This document shows positions 24,124 to 31,776 of a stretch of 64,000 nucleotides of DNA, piece by piece. The notes below the pieces were generated by a model. It did no database searches. It had not been told where the DNA came from and saw only the letters and a program-made list of their open reading frames with translations. The DNA comes from DATAVB01 sp036267955 (GTDB lineage: Bacteria > Actinomycetota > Actinomycetes > Mycobacteriales > QHCD01). The stretch lies in NCBI GenBank assembly GCA_036267955.1, contig DATAVB010000059.1, positions 1 to 64,000 of the forward strand, in the 5' to 3' direction. A program made the position numbers and the translations under genes. Numbering within the stretch: the first letter of the stretch is position 1; each line of letters begins with the position of its first letter.

Positions 24124-25967
24124 GTGCTCGACTCGGCCAGAGCAGCACCGAGCTGACTGGCCCGGCGCGGGGTGGGCAGCAGCTTCTCTCGATGCAGTTC
24201 CTCGCGCAGGTCCGATCGCCTTGCGTGCAACAACTGCTCCAGCGTGATCACCCCGTACAGGCTGTCGTCCGACCGGCGCAGCACCGGCGTGCTCGTCACT
24301 TGGGCGAGCGCCATGGCGTTCGCGACGTGGCGCAGCGTGTCGTCGTCGTAGACCGTGGCCAGCGGCTCGATGACGGCGGTGCCGACGACACCGCCCGGCT
24401 GGTCCAGCAGAGCCTGCCGGGTCACCACCCCGAGCAGTTGTCGGTCGTCGTCGACCACCGGATAGATGATGCCCGGCGCCAGTCTGGCCAGCACGACATA
24501 CGACAGCTCGGCGGGCCGCAGCGCGATCGCGTCCCGGGCCGCGACCTCGCTGGCAAAGAAGACTTCGAGCGGATCGGTGGTGTACTCGCGGGTCAGATGC
24601 AGCCGGCGGCGGGCGATCTTCTCCGTCAGCACGGACCGTTTGAGCAGCAGCACCGACAGCGTGTACGCCGAGACCGAGGCGACCACGAGCGGCAGCATGT
24701 CGTTCCAGGCATGGGTCAACTCGAGGGTGAAGACGATGCCGGTCAACGGCGAGCGCATCACTCCGCCGACGACCGCCGCGAGGCCGGCCATCGCCCAGAA
24801 TCCCGGTGGCATGTGCGGCAGCAGGTGGCCCTCCAGCGCACCGAGCGCGCCGCCGATCATGAACACCGGCGCCAGCACGCCGCCGGAGGTGCCTGATCCG
24901 AGGGACAGCGCCCAGATCAGGGTCTTGACGATCAGGATGCCGATGATCAGTGACAGGCCCGCGCGGCCGGTCAGCAGCGCGTCGATCACGTTGTAGCCGA
25001 CGCCGAGCGCCTGCGGTACGAAGAGTCCGCCGATCCCGATGATCAGGCCGCCGATCGCCGGCCACCACATCCAGTGCACCGGGAGCCGGTGGAATCCGTC
25101 CTCGGCCAGATACACCAGGGCGGTGGCGGCGATCGCGAGCAGTCCACCGGTCAGACCGGGCACCAGGGACAGCGTGATCGCGAGCGATCCGGGATGGGCG
25201 ATATTGGCCACCGGGAAGATCGCGCCGGACCCGAGCAGCAGGTAGCGGCAGATCACGCTGACGATGACCGCGGCGCTGACCGGGATGAAGCTGCGCGGCC
25301 GCCACTCGAAGAGCAGCAGTACGACCGCGAGCAGGATGGAGGCCAGCGGCGCGTTGAACGTGGCGGCCATGCCGCCAGCCGCACCCGCCACCAGGAGGGT
25401 CTTGCGCTCGTCGGCGGAGAGCTTGAGCGCCTGCGCGAGGATCGACCCGACCGCGCCGCCGGTCATGATGATCGGGCCCTCGGCGCCGAACGGGCCGCCG
25501 GTGCCGATGCTGATGGCCGCCGACACCGGCTTGAGCGCCGCGACCCGCGGCGAGACCCGGCTGCCATCGGTGAGGATCGCTTCGATGGCCTCGGGCATGC
25601 CGTGGCCACGGATCTTCTCCGAGCCGTACCGGGCCAGCAGGCCGATGATCAGGCCGCCCACGATCGGCGCCAGGAGCACCAGCCAGGCGTGGTCGTGCGC
25701 GGCGCCGGGAGCCACCAGTCTGGTCTCGGCCCGCCGGTAGAAGACCAGGTTGGTGATGAGGCCGATCAGCCTGAGCAGTGCGGTCGCCGTGACGGCCGAG
25801 ACCGCCCCCACGACCAACGCGACCGTGGTGATCAGCAGGACCCGGGGACTGAGGGTGAAGTCCCCGAGGTGTGCCGGTCGGTTCTCCGCCGCCCGGTCGG
25901 ACGCCGCTCTGGTGGTCGTTGCGCTGTCGGGCTTTCTCTGGCGATGGCGATTGGAGCGTGAATTCAC
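24105..25967 (-). CDS. ClC-family chloride channel/antiporter with CBS pair
   Basis: The 620-residue protein has the ClC membrane core: the selectivity motifs GHGMPEAIEAI (GSGIP-like), GTGGPFGAEGPIIMTGGAVG (GKEGP-like, containing the gating Glu) and GSGTSGGVLAPVFMIGGALG. About 18 helices end near residue 440. Two CBS domains follow (LSYVVLARLAPGIIYPVVDD, LRHVANAMALAQVTSTPVLR), usually sensing nucleotides or ionic strength. The conserved gating Glu allows either H+/Cl- exchange or channel function. It overlaps the upstream MarR gene by 4 bp and is therefore probably MarR-controlled. The 3' end overlaps kdpE. Confidence 0.93.
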   Translation of the reverse strand: MNSRSNRHRQRKPDSATTTRAASDRAAENRPAHLGDFTLSPRVLLITTVALVVGAVSAVTATALLRLIGLITNLVFYRRAETRLVAPGAAHDHAWLVLLAPIVGGLIIGLLARYGSEKIRGHGMPEAIEAILTDGSRVSPRVAALKPVSAAISIGTGGPFGAEGPIIMTGGAVGSILAQALKLSADERKTLLVAGAAGGMAATFNAPLASILLAVVLLLFEWRPRSFIPVSAAVIVSVICRYLLLGSGAIFPVANIAHPGSLAITLSLVPGLTGGLLAIAATALVYLAEDGFHRLPVHWMWWPAIGGLIIGIGGLFVPQALGVGYNVIDALLTGRAGLSLIIGILIVKTLIWALSLGSGTSGGVLAPVFMIGGALGALEGHLLPHMPPGFWAMAGLAAVVGGVMRSPLTGIVFTLELTHAWNDMLPLVVASVSAYTLSVLLLKRSVLTEKIARRRLHLTREYTTDPLEVFFASEVAARDAIALRPAELSYVVLARLAPGIIYPVVDDDRQLLGVVTRQALLDQPGGVVGTAVIEPLATVYDDDTLRHVANAMALAQVTSTPVLRRSDDSLYGVITLEQLLHARRSDLREELHREKLLPTPRRASQLGAALAESSTQGSNR

Positions 25968-26443
25968 AGCGGGACCGGGCCGGTGACCGCGGGAGTCCGT
26001 CCGGCCGCGAGGTCGGCGATGCGGGTCGCCGACCGGGTCGCGGCCGTTCGTTCGGTCGGACTCAGCTGATCCAGGATCGTGCCGAGTGTGTGGTGCCGGT
26101 GGGCGAGCACGTCAGACACCAGATCATGACCGGCGCCCGTCACCGCCACGGTGACGATGCTCCGGTTGTGCTCGTCGCCGCCACGGGTCAGATAGCCGTG
26201 TGCCTCGAGCTTGTCGGCGAGTCTGGTGACCGACGAGGCGTTGCTACCCAGTGCCGCGGCCAGCCGCGAGGAGGGCACCCGGCCCAGCCCGTCCAGGACC
26301 AGCAGCAGTCGGAACTGGGTCAGCGTCACCGGTTGCGCCGCGGCCTCCACACTCTCCACCGCGATGCCGATCAGCGCTCTGGCCAATGCATCGAATGCCA
26401 GCACGTCCGTACGCGCATCTGCGTCCCCCTGGGTTGTTTGCAC
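25964..26443 (-). CDS. MarR-family regulator of the ClC gene
   Basis: GTG 26443 gives 159 residues with the MarR winged helix: QPVTLTQFRLLLVLDGLGRV, SSRLAAALGSNASSVTRLAD, KLEAHGYLTRGGDEHNRSIV, then the C-terminal dimerisation helices. A frame open to 26716 would add about 90 residues unlike MarR and would run across the operator, so the shorter start is chosen. A nested palindrome at 26438-26466 covers this start codon, so the gene is probably autorepressed and may be read from a leaderless transcript. The stop overlaps the ClC start by 4 bp. Confidence 0.85.
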   Translation of the reverse strand: MQTTQGDADARTDVLAFDALARALIGIAVESVEAAAQPVTLTQFRLLLVLDGLGRVPSSRLAAALGSNASSVTRLADKLEAHGYLTRGGDEHNRSIVTVAVTGAGHDLVSDVLAHRHHTLGTILDQLSPTERTAATRSATRIADLAAGRTPAVTGPVPL

Positions 26444-26466
26444 ATCGCAATACTTGCTGTGTGCAA
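26438..26466 (-). promoter_or_regulatory. Nested palindromic operator over the MarR start
   Basis: TTGCACA (26438-26444) and TGTGCAA (26460-26466) are perfect inverted arms, with a second inverted pair GCAA/TTGC inside (26447-26457). The symmetric 29-bp element is AT-rich for this genome and includes the GTG start at 26443, so binding would block initiation of the MarR-ClC pair. Confidence 0.6.
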
Positions 26467-26542
26467 GACCCGTGGTCAACCTGATGGAGTGGTCCGTGGC
26501 GGAACTCACCTCGGTGCCAGCTGTGGCCAGCCCGCAGGTGAG

Positions 26543-26620
26543 ACCGACCGGTAGGTGGGGCTGATCCCGTGTTAGTAGACCGAACGGTCTGGGGGTTGAT
26601 GGCGAGCTATACCGACCGGT
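26543..26620 (+). promoter_or_regulatory. Three ACCG-N2-CGGT operators upstream of TetR
   Basis: ACCG-N2-CGGT occurs at 26543-26552, 26579-26588 and 26611-26620; the middle copy extends to the perfect arms AGACCG-AA-CGGTCT (26577-26590). Centres are 36 and 32 bp apart, so the outer sites lie near the same helix face. They precede the TetR start at 26658 and fit known TetR-family site design. The whole 26467-26657 stretch otherwise has no gene. Confidence 0.6.
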
Positions 26621-26657
26621 GTGAATATCTGATGTATGCGCGGCGTACTCTTCGTGA

Positions 26658-27254
26658 ATGACTGCTGACGTGACACTGGTTGACGAACGCCCGCTCACCC
26701 CCGCCGCGCAGCGCATCCTCGACGCCGCCTCGCGGCTGTTCTATGCCGAAGGCATCCGGGCGGTCGGTGTGGAGGCGATCGTCGCCACCGCCGGAGTCAC
26801 GAAGAAGACCCTTTACGACCGGTTCGGCTCCAAGGACGAGCTCATCGCCAGCTATCTGCGGGCTCGCGACCGACGCTGGCGCAACTGGCTCACCACCTTC
26901 GTCGGCGAGCACGCCTTGACCCCCCGGGACAAGCTGCTGACCACCTTCGACGCGCTCGACGGCTGGATGAAGCAGGAAGAGCCGCGGGGGTGCGGGTTCG
27001 CCAATGCCTGCGCCGAATTCCCCGATCCGGAGCATCCGGCCCGGCTCGCGGTGCTGGAGCAGAAGCGCTGGTTGCTGGCTTACCTGACCAAGCTGGCGAA
27101 GGAGGCCAACCTGCGCCGGCACAAGCAGTTGGCCCGCCAGCTCGCCGTACTGCACGAGGGTGCCTCGGCCGCGCGTGGCCTCGGTGTCATCGGCGATCCG
27201 GCGTACGAGGCGCGGGCGATCGCGGTCCGGTTGATGGAGGCCAGCGACCGCTAG
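26658..27254 (+). CDS. TetR-family transcriptional regulator
   Basis: The 198-residue protein has a typical TetR HTH in residues 12-58: TPAAQRILDAASRLFYAEGI, GVEAIVATAGVTKKTLYDRF, GSKDELIASYL. The C-terminal ligand domain contains CGFANACAEFPDPEHPARLA, a pattern seen in TetR groups that sense quinones or aromatic compounds, though the ligand cannot be named. Three matching inverted repeats lie just upstream, so autoregulation is likely. No obvious target gene is cotranscribed; the next gene is convergent and ends one base after this stop. Confidence 0.9.
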   Translation: MTADVTLVDERPLTPAAQRILDAASRLFYAEGIRAVGVEAIVATAGVTKKTLYDRFGSKDELIASYLRARDRRWRNWLTTFVGEHALTPRDKLLTTFDALDGWMKQEEPRGCGFANACAEFPDPEHPARLAVLEQKRWLLAYLTKLAKEANLRRHKQLARQLAVLHEGASAARGLGVIGDPAYEARAIAVRLMEASDR

Positions 27255-28205
27255 CTAGCCGATGGCGCGCTCGTACCGCTCGACCAGTCGGCGCAGAGCG
27301 TCGATGAGCTCCGGCGGCTCGATCACCTCGAAGTCGGCATCGAGCATCCCGACGTAGACGGCGACCATGTGCAGCGTGTCCGTGCCGATGCCGAGAATGC
27401 AGGTGTGCTCGTCGATCGGCTCGATCTCGATCGCGGCCGGCAATCGCTTGGCCAACTCCGCCGCGGCGGCGTGCACCCGTACCTTCGCCCGATAGCGCCA
27501 GGTCGCACTCCCGACGCCACGCGCCACATAGGCGGCGACATCACCCTCCGGCGGCTCCCGCGGGGTGAACCGCGGCCCGGTCGGCACTCTGGGCGTCACC
27601 CGGTCCACCCGGAACGTTCGCCAGTCCGTGCGGTCGATGTCCCAGGCGACGAGATACCAGCGCCTCCCCCAGCTCACCAGCCGGTGTGGCTCGACGGACC
27701 GGACGCTTTCGCTGCCGTCATGGTGGCGGTAGTCGAAGCGCAGCCGTTCGCTGTCCCGGCACGCGCCGGCGATCGCCGTGAGCACCGCTGGATCCACTGT
27801 CGGGCCGGACGAAGTGATCGGCACCGTGTATGTCTGCAGTGCGTTGACCTTGTGCCGCAGCCGGGAGGGCATCACCTGCTCCAGTTTGGTCAGCGCGCGC
27901 ACCGAGGTCTCCTCGATGCCGGCCACCGCGCCGCCGGCCGCGGTCCGCAATCCGACGGCCACCGCGACGGCCTCCTCGTCGTCCAGCAACAGCGGCGGCA
28001 GCGCGGCCCCGGCGCCGAGCCGGTATCCGCCGGCCACGCCGGGGGTGGCGTGCACCGGATAACCGAGCCGGCGCAGCCGATCCACGTCGTTGCGGATCGT
28101 TCTGGTGCTGACCGCCAACCGGTCGGCCAGATCAGGGCCGGACCAGTCGCGGTGCATCTGCAGCAACGAGAGCAGGCGCAGCAGCCGAGCCGAGGTCTCC
28201 AACAT
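27255..28205 (-). CDS. WYL-domain (YafY/DeoR-type HTH) regulator
   Basis: The 316-residue protein starts with a DeoR-like HTH (LLRLLSLLQMHRDWSGPDLA, LAVSTRTIRNDVDRLRRLGY), a linker (TPGVAGGYRLGAGAALPPLL), then the WYL domain: RLRFDYRHHDGS, VEPHRLVSWGRRWYLVAWDI (the W-Y-L triad) and RTFRVDRVTPRVPTGPRF, followed by the WCX C-terminal extension. WYL proteins often bind nucleic acids or nucleotides and control stress or defence genes; no defence gene is nearby. It lies downstream of the FAD monooxygenase on the same strand with a 52-bp gap. Confidence 0.92.
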   Translation of the reverse strand: MLETSARLLRLLSLLQMHRDWSGPDLADRLAVSTRTIRNDVDRLRRLGYPVHATPGVAGGYRLGAGAALPPLLLDDEEAVAVAVGLRTAAGGAVAGIEETSVRALTKLEQVMPSRLRHKVNALQTYTVPITSSGPTVDPAVLTAIAGACRDSERLRFDYRHHDGSESVRSVEPHRLVSWGRRWYLVAWDIDRTDWRTFRVDRVTPRVPTGPRFTPREPPEGDVAAYVARGVGSATWRYRAKVRVHAAAAELAKRLPAAIEIEPIDEHTCILGIGTDTLHMVAVYVGMLDADFEVIEPPELIDALRRLVERYERAIG

Positions 28206-28257
28206 GCGCCGAGTGTGCCAGCAGCCGCGGAAAGGTACGTTCCGCTGTGCTCTTTGG

Positions 28258-29712
28258 TTAGCCGGCTATGGCGGGCAGCGCGTCGGCGTGCAGCGGCTCG
28301 GTCGGACCGGCCCAGCGAGCGAGCGGTTGGGCGTCGGGCCCCACCAGTACGGCGCCGGCCGGCTCGAGCTGCAGCGCGGAAGTCGCGGCTGCGTCCAGGC
28401 TGTGCCGGGTGACGGGGGGACGCACGTCCACCCCGTTCACCGCGCCGGCCCAGCCGGGACCGGTGAACAGGGTGAGGCCCGGGCCGAGCAGGTCGAGGGT
28501 GGAGATCGGCGGGTCGGCCTGATTGATCCAGTGGTGGGTGAGTCTGCCGTTGAGATCCCATGGCAGTGCCTCGGTGGAGGCACGTTTCGCGCCGTCGGGC
28601 GCGCCGGTGCGGCCGACGTTGTGCTCCCCGATCGGGCGCCGTTCTGTTTCGTAGGAGTCGAGCAGCTCCGGTCTCGCCCAGCCGCGCAGCACCCAGCCAA
28701 GTTTCCAGCCGAGGGCGTACGCATCCTGGACGGCGGTGTTCAGCCCGGTGCCGCCGCGCGGTGTCATCCGGTGCGCCGCGTCTCCGACCAGGAAACAACG
28801 GCCCTCGCGATACCGGTCCGCGAGCTGCGCGGCGATGGAGAACGAACTGGTCCGCTCTATGTCGGGCCGTGGCTCGGGAACGCCCACAGCGGTGCCGATC
28901 AAACTGATGAGCTGGTCGGGCTCGTAGTCCGACAGACTGCGCTCGCCCGGATGCCATTCCCGGGAAAATCCCCACCGACCGCTGTTTCCGCGTGGCGCCA
29001 GGACTCCGCCGGCGTCCGGATGCGTGATCACGTACAGCCCGTACCGGCGCTTGCCGACGACGTCACCGAGCGCCGCGTGGAACTCGACCCGCTGGTACTC
29101 GCCCAGGTTGTCGGGTCCGTCCATCGGGATTCCCAGGTGGCTCCGTACGGTGCTGCGCGCGCCGTCGGCGCCCACCACGTACTGGACGTCGATGCGCTGG
29201 ATCCGGCCGGATTCCCGCTCTCGAAGAACGGCGTGGGCGTTGCGCTCATCCTGCTCGAGACCGATCAGTTCCAGTCCGAACCGCACCGCGGCGGTGGGAC
29301 TGGACCGCAACAGGGCAAGCAGGATGGGTTCGAGATGGTCCTGCGGCGCCCAGGCCGGCCTGGTCGGACTCACCAGCGCCGCCTCCGCAGCGGAGGGATA
29401 GCCCAGCGGCATCTCCGTGCCGCCGCCCGAGGCGAGCGTGCGGGTCACCCAGGCCCGCGGCTCGACGTCGGCGGCTCCCGCGCGGACCTGCTCCTCCACG
29501 CCCCACGACCGCAGCAATTCCATGGTCCGGGTGCTGATCACCAGCGCCCGGGACAGCGTCGATGCTTCGGGCCGCCGGTCTACGACAAGGACGTCGATGT
29601 CCTGGCGGGCCAGGGCAATCCCCGCGACCAGACCGGCCGGACCGGCTCCGACGACGAGCACCTGCGGCCGGCCGATCCGCAGATTGGCCGCGCCCTGCGC
29701 ATGCGGGTCCAT
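28258..29712 (-). CDS. FAD-dependent aromatic hydroxylase-like monooxygenase
   Basis: From ATG 29712 the protein is 484 residues in the PheA/TfdB class A flavoprotein family: dinucleotide motif VLVVGAGPAGLVAGIALARQ near the N-terminus, the DG motif YVVGADGARSTVRSHLGIPM mid-protein, and the GD motif CFLVGDAAHRMTPRGGTGLN. The C-terminus has the thioredoxin-like tail common in this family (GPGLTLFTGPGWA, VLVGPDAQPLARW). It should hydroxylate an aromatic compound with NAD(P)H and O2; substrate unknown. ATG 29760 would add 16 residues. The WYL gene follows and may be cotranscribed. Confidence 0.92.
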   Translation of the reverse strand: MDPHAQGAANLRIGRPQVLVVGAGPAGLVAGIALARQDIDVLVVDRRPEASTLSRALVISTRTMELLRSWGVEEQVRAGAADVEPRAWVTRTLASGGGTEMPLGYPSAAEAALVSPTRPAWAPQDHLEPILLALLRSSPTAAVRFGLELIGLEQDERNAHAVLRERESGRIQRIDVQYVVGADGARSTVRSHLGIPMDGPDNLGEYQRVEFHAALGDVVGKRRYGLYVITHPDAGGVLAPRGNSGRWGFSREWHPGERSLSDYEPDQLISLIGTAVGVPEPRPDIERTSSFSIAAQLADRYREGRCFLVGDAAHRMTPRGGTGLNTAVQDAYALGWKLGWVLRGWARPELLDSYETERRPIGEHNVGRTGAPDGAKRASTEALPWDLNGRLTHHWINQADPPISTLDLLGPGLTLFTGPGWAGAVNGVDVRPPVTRHSLDAAATSALQLEPAGAVLVGPDAQPLARWAGPTEPLHADALPAIAG

Positions 29713-29815
29713 CGCGACATGGTCCCACCGAACCCTGGTCGTCGTAGCGCTCAGGAACATCCGGGTGGTTGTGGCGATGCGGGCTGGATTGCGGCCGGAT
29801 GGTGCCGGATGACGG

Positions 29816-29845
29816 CTTCTTGTATCATGCGCTTGATACAAGAAG
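29816..29845. promoter_or_regulatory. Perfect 12-bp inverted repeat, probable GntR operator
   Basis: CTTCTTGTATCA (29816-29827) and TGATACAAGAAG (29834-29845) are exact complements around the 6-bp TGCGCT. The repeat ends 11 bp before the ATG of the membrane-protein gene, and its last bases (AAGAAGAGG) run into the ribosome site. It is about 100 bp upstream of the divergent monooxygenase start. The GntR regulator encoded by the second gene of the operon is the likely binder. Confidence 0.65.
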
Positions 29846-29856
29846 AGGTGGCGCCG

Positions 29857-30579
29857 ATGTCGTTCAGCAACGTGCTGGAACTCGCGGTGTTCCTGGGCGT
29901 GTTCGGCCTGCTGTCCCTGTTCGTGCTGTGGCCGGATGAGCGCAAGGCGCGGCGGGTGCTGCGCCGGTGGGGAATCGATCAACCGTCCGAAGAGGACGTC
30001 GTGGAGGCCGTCCGCTACCTCAAGCGCCGCGCGGTGTGTTATCCGTGGCTGTTCTTTCTGGTGCCCCTGCTCGCCAGGGCGTTCGGCCTGACCAGCGTCG
30101 AGCGGTCGGTTGGCTGGACCGTGGCGTGGACGCTGCTGCTCGGCGGGCTGCTGGGCGAATTGTTCGCGCTGCGCCGGGCGCCCGCCCGGCAGCGGCAGGC
30201 GATGCTGGCGCGGCGCCGGGTGATCGACCTGGTTCCGGTGTGGGGGCTGGTCGTGCTCACGCTGGCCATCTCTGTCGGCATCGTGCGGATGGCGATCGCG
30301 CCGGAGTGGGGCGAACTGGGCATCGTGGTGGTGTGTGCGGTGGTGGTGATCGTGGTCATCGCGTTGGCCGTGATCCGCCCGGCCGCCGGTGACCCGGTCG
30401 TCGACCAGGCATTGCGCGTGCGCAGTGCTCGGGTGGCGGCCGGCCTGGCCATTGCGGTGCCGGCGGCGTTGCCGCAGGCCGAGATGAACCTGCCGAAGGC
30501 CTTGCTGATGGTGGTCAGCCTCATCGCGCTACTCAGCCTGGCCCGCCCAGCGCGGCAGGTCGCAGCGCCGGCCGGATGA
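29857..30579 (+). CDS. Membrane protein in GntR (YtrA-type) operon
   Basis: ATG 29857 gives 240 residues with about six hydrophobic segments: VLELAVFLGVFGLLSLFVLW, YPWLFFLVPLLARAFG, VGWTVAWTLLLGGLLGELFA, LVPVWGLVVLTLAISVGIVR, LGIVVVCAVVVIVVIALAVI and ALLMVVSLIALLSLA. No transporter signature or ATP-binding motif is seen. It overlaps the GntR gene by 4 bp; YtrA-type regulators usually control membrane transport or envelope-stress genes, so it is probably the regulated target. Long in-frame upstream openness antisense to the monooxygenase is discounted because of the operator and ribosome site here. Confidence 0.75.
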   Translation: MSFSNVLELAVFLGVFGLLSLFVLWPDERKARRVLRRWGIDQPSEEDVVEAVRYLKRRAVCYPWLFFLVPLLARAFGLTSVERSVGWTVAWTLLLGGLLGELFALRRAPARQRQAMLARRRVIDLVPVWGLVVLTLAISVGIVRMAIAPEWGELGIVVVCAVVVIVVIALAVIRPAAGDPVVDQALRVRSARVAAGLAIAVPAALPQAEMNLPKALLMVVSLIALLSLARPARQVAAPAG

Positions 30580-30992
30580 CGGGTGTCCGGGTCGTCGTCG
30601 ACGCGGAGAGCGGGGTCGCGCCGTGGCGGCAGATCTACGACCAGATCGAGCGCATGATCGCCAGCGGCGCACTGCCGCCCGGCGCGCGGCTGCCGTCGAT
30701 CCGCCAGCTTGCCCGCGATCTCGGCCTCGCGTCCGGGACGGTCGCCAGGGTGTACCGCGAACTGGAAACGACGGCCCTGGTCGAGACCGGACGCAGTCGA
30801 GGCACCGTGGTCGCCGAACCCGTCGCCCGACCGGACCGGACCGCGCTGCTGCACGCCGAGGCGGCCAGGTTCGCCGGATACGCCTGCGATCTCGGCGTCG
30901 GCGTCGACACCGCGATCGAGGCCGTCCGCACTGCCTGGCCCGGGGACGCGATGGCTCCCGGCAGTCCCGACGCCGTGCCGGGAGCCAGGTAG
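30576..30992 (+). CDS. GntR-family regulator (YtrA subfamily)
   Basis: The 138-residue protein is short for GntR, as expected for YtrA members: an N-terminal winged helix (PWRQIYDQIERMIASGALPP, GARLPSIRQLARDLGLASGT, VARVYRELETTALVETGRSR, GTVV) and a small helical tail without a large ligand domain. ATGA overlap with the membrane-protein gene shows a coupled operon. It most likely binds the perfect inverted repeat at 29816-29845 and represses its own operon. The inducer is unknown. Confidence 0.9.
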   Translation: MTGVRVVVDAESGVAPWRQIYDQIERMIASGALPPGARLPSIRQLARDLGLASGTVARVYRELETTALVETGRSRGTVVAEPVARPDRTALLHAEAARFAGYACDLGVGVDTAIEAVRTAWPGDAMAPGSPDAVPGAR

Positions 30993-31024
30993 CCGATCGG
31001 CGTGGATCGCAAGATTGACATGTA

Positions 31025-31040
31025 TCGAACGCATGTTCGA
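31025..31040 (+). promoter_or_regulatory. Perfect LexA/SOS box upstream of imuA'
   Basis: TCGAAC-GCAT-GTTCGA is a perfect match to the actinobacterial SOS box, extended to ATCGAAC/GTTCGAT (31024-31041). It ends 10 bp before the ATG at 31051, so LexA binding would cover the promoter of the imuA'-imuB-dnaE2 operon. No ribosome site separates it from the start, suggesting a leaderless transcript. Confidence 0.88.
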
Positions 31041-31050
31041 TACTTGGGGT

Positions 31051-31773
31051 ATGTCCCTCGCTGACGTGGTCGAGCGGGTCGACGCGCAGCTGGGAGTTGC
31101 CGTCGGCCCGGTCCTCAGCGGTCTGCCGGGGGCGGCTCCCACTGTCCGGGATCGTGCGGAGCAGACGACCCTGCCGGTGCTGTCCGCACTGGCGGCGCTG
31201 TTTCCCGGCGGCGTGCTGCGGCGAGGTTCGACCGTCGCGGTCAGCGGTTCGACCGCGCTGGCGTTGACCCTGCTGGCCGCCCCGTCCGAGGCCGGGGCGT
31301 GGTGCGCGGTGGTGGGGGTTCCGGCGCTCGGCTGCCGGGCCGCGACGGAGTTGGGGGTACGGCTGGATCGGTTGGCTCTCATTCCCTCTCCCGGCCCGCG
31401 CTGGGCCGCGGCGGTGGCGGCGTTGTTCGACGGGGTCGATCTGGTGGCGGTCCGCCCGCCCGGCCGGGTCAGCAGCGGCGAGTCACGGCGGCTGATGGCC
31501 CGGGCCCGGGAGCGGGGTACGACGCTCGTCCCGATTGGTCCGTGGGACGGCGCCGACCTCCGGCTGTCCGTCTCCGATCCACAGTGGACCGGGATTTCCC
31601 CGGACGGGAGGGGGCGGTTGCGGGCCCGGCGACTGCTGGTGCATGCCAACGGTCGTGGCGCGGCGGCCAGACCCCGACACACCACGCTCTGGCTTCCCGC
31701 TCCTCAGGGCGGAGTCACCGGCGCAGTCGACGAGCCCGTCCAGTTTCCGCGACTGCGCAGTGCGGCCGGGTGA
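31051..31773 (+). CDS. imuA': ImuA' (RecA-like mutasome subunit)
   Basis: The 240-residue protein has a RecA-like fold with a degenerate P-loop region (LRRGSTVAVSGSTALALTLL) and no full Walker A, as in actinobacterial ImuA'. Other segments are GAWCAVVGVPALGCRAATEL and DLVAVRPPGRVSSGESRRLM. In mycobacteria ImuA' and ImuB bring the error-prone polymerase DnaE2 to stalled forks during SOS mutagenesis. ATG 31051 follows a perfect SOS box; ATG 31033 lies inside that box and is unlikely. The imuB start is three bases after this stop, so coupled translation is expected. Confidence 0.88.
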   Translation: MSLADVVERVDAQLGVAVGPVLSGLPGAAPTVRDRAEQTTLPVLSALAALFPGGVLRRGSTVAVSGSTALALTLLAAPSEAGAWCAVVGVPALGCRAATELGVRLDRLALIPSPGPRWAAAVAALFDGVDLVAVRPPGRVSSGESRRLMARARERGTTLVPIGPWDGADLRLSVSDPQWTGISPDGRGRLRARRLLVHANGRGAAARPRHTTLWLPAPQGGVTGAVDEPVQFPRLRSAAG

Positions 31774-31776
31774 GTC

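Noticed and set aside
28090..29856. Very long forward frame antisense to the FAD monooxygenase that reads into the membrane-protein gene
   Set aside because: Composition is that of an antisense shadow in GC-rich DNA; the operator and ribosome site at 29816-29856 define the real start at 29857.
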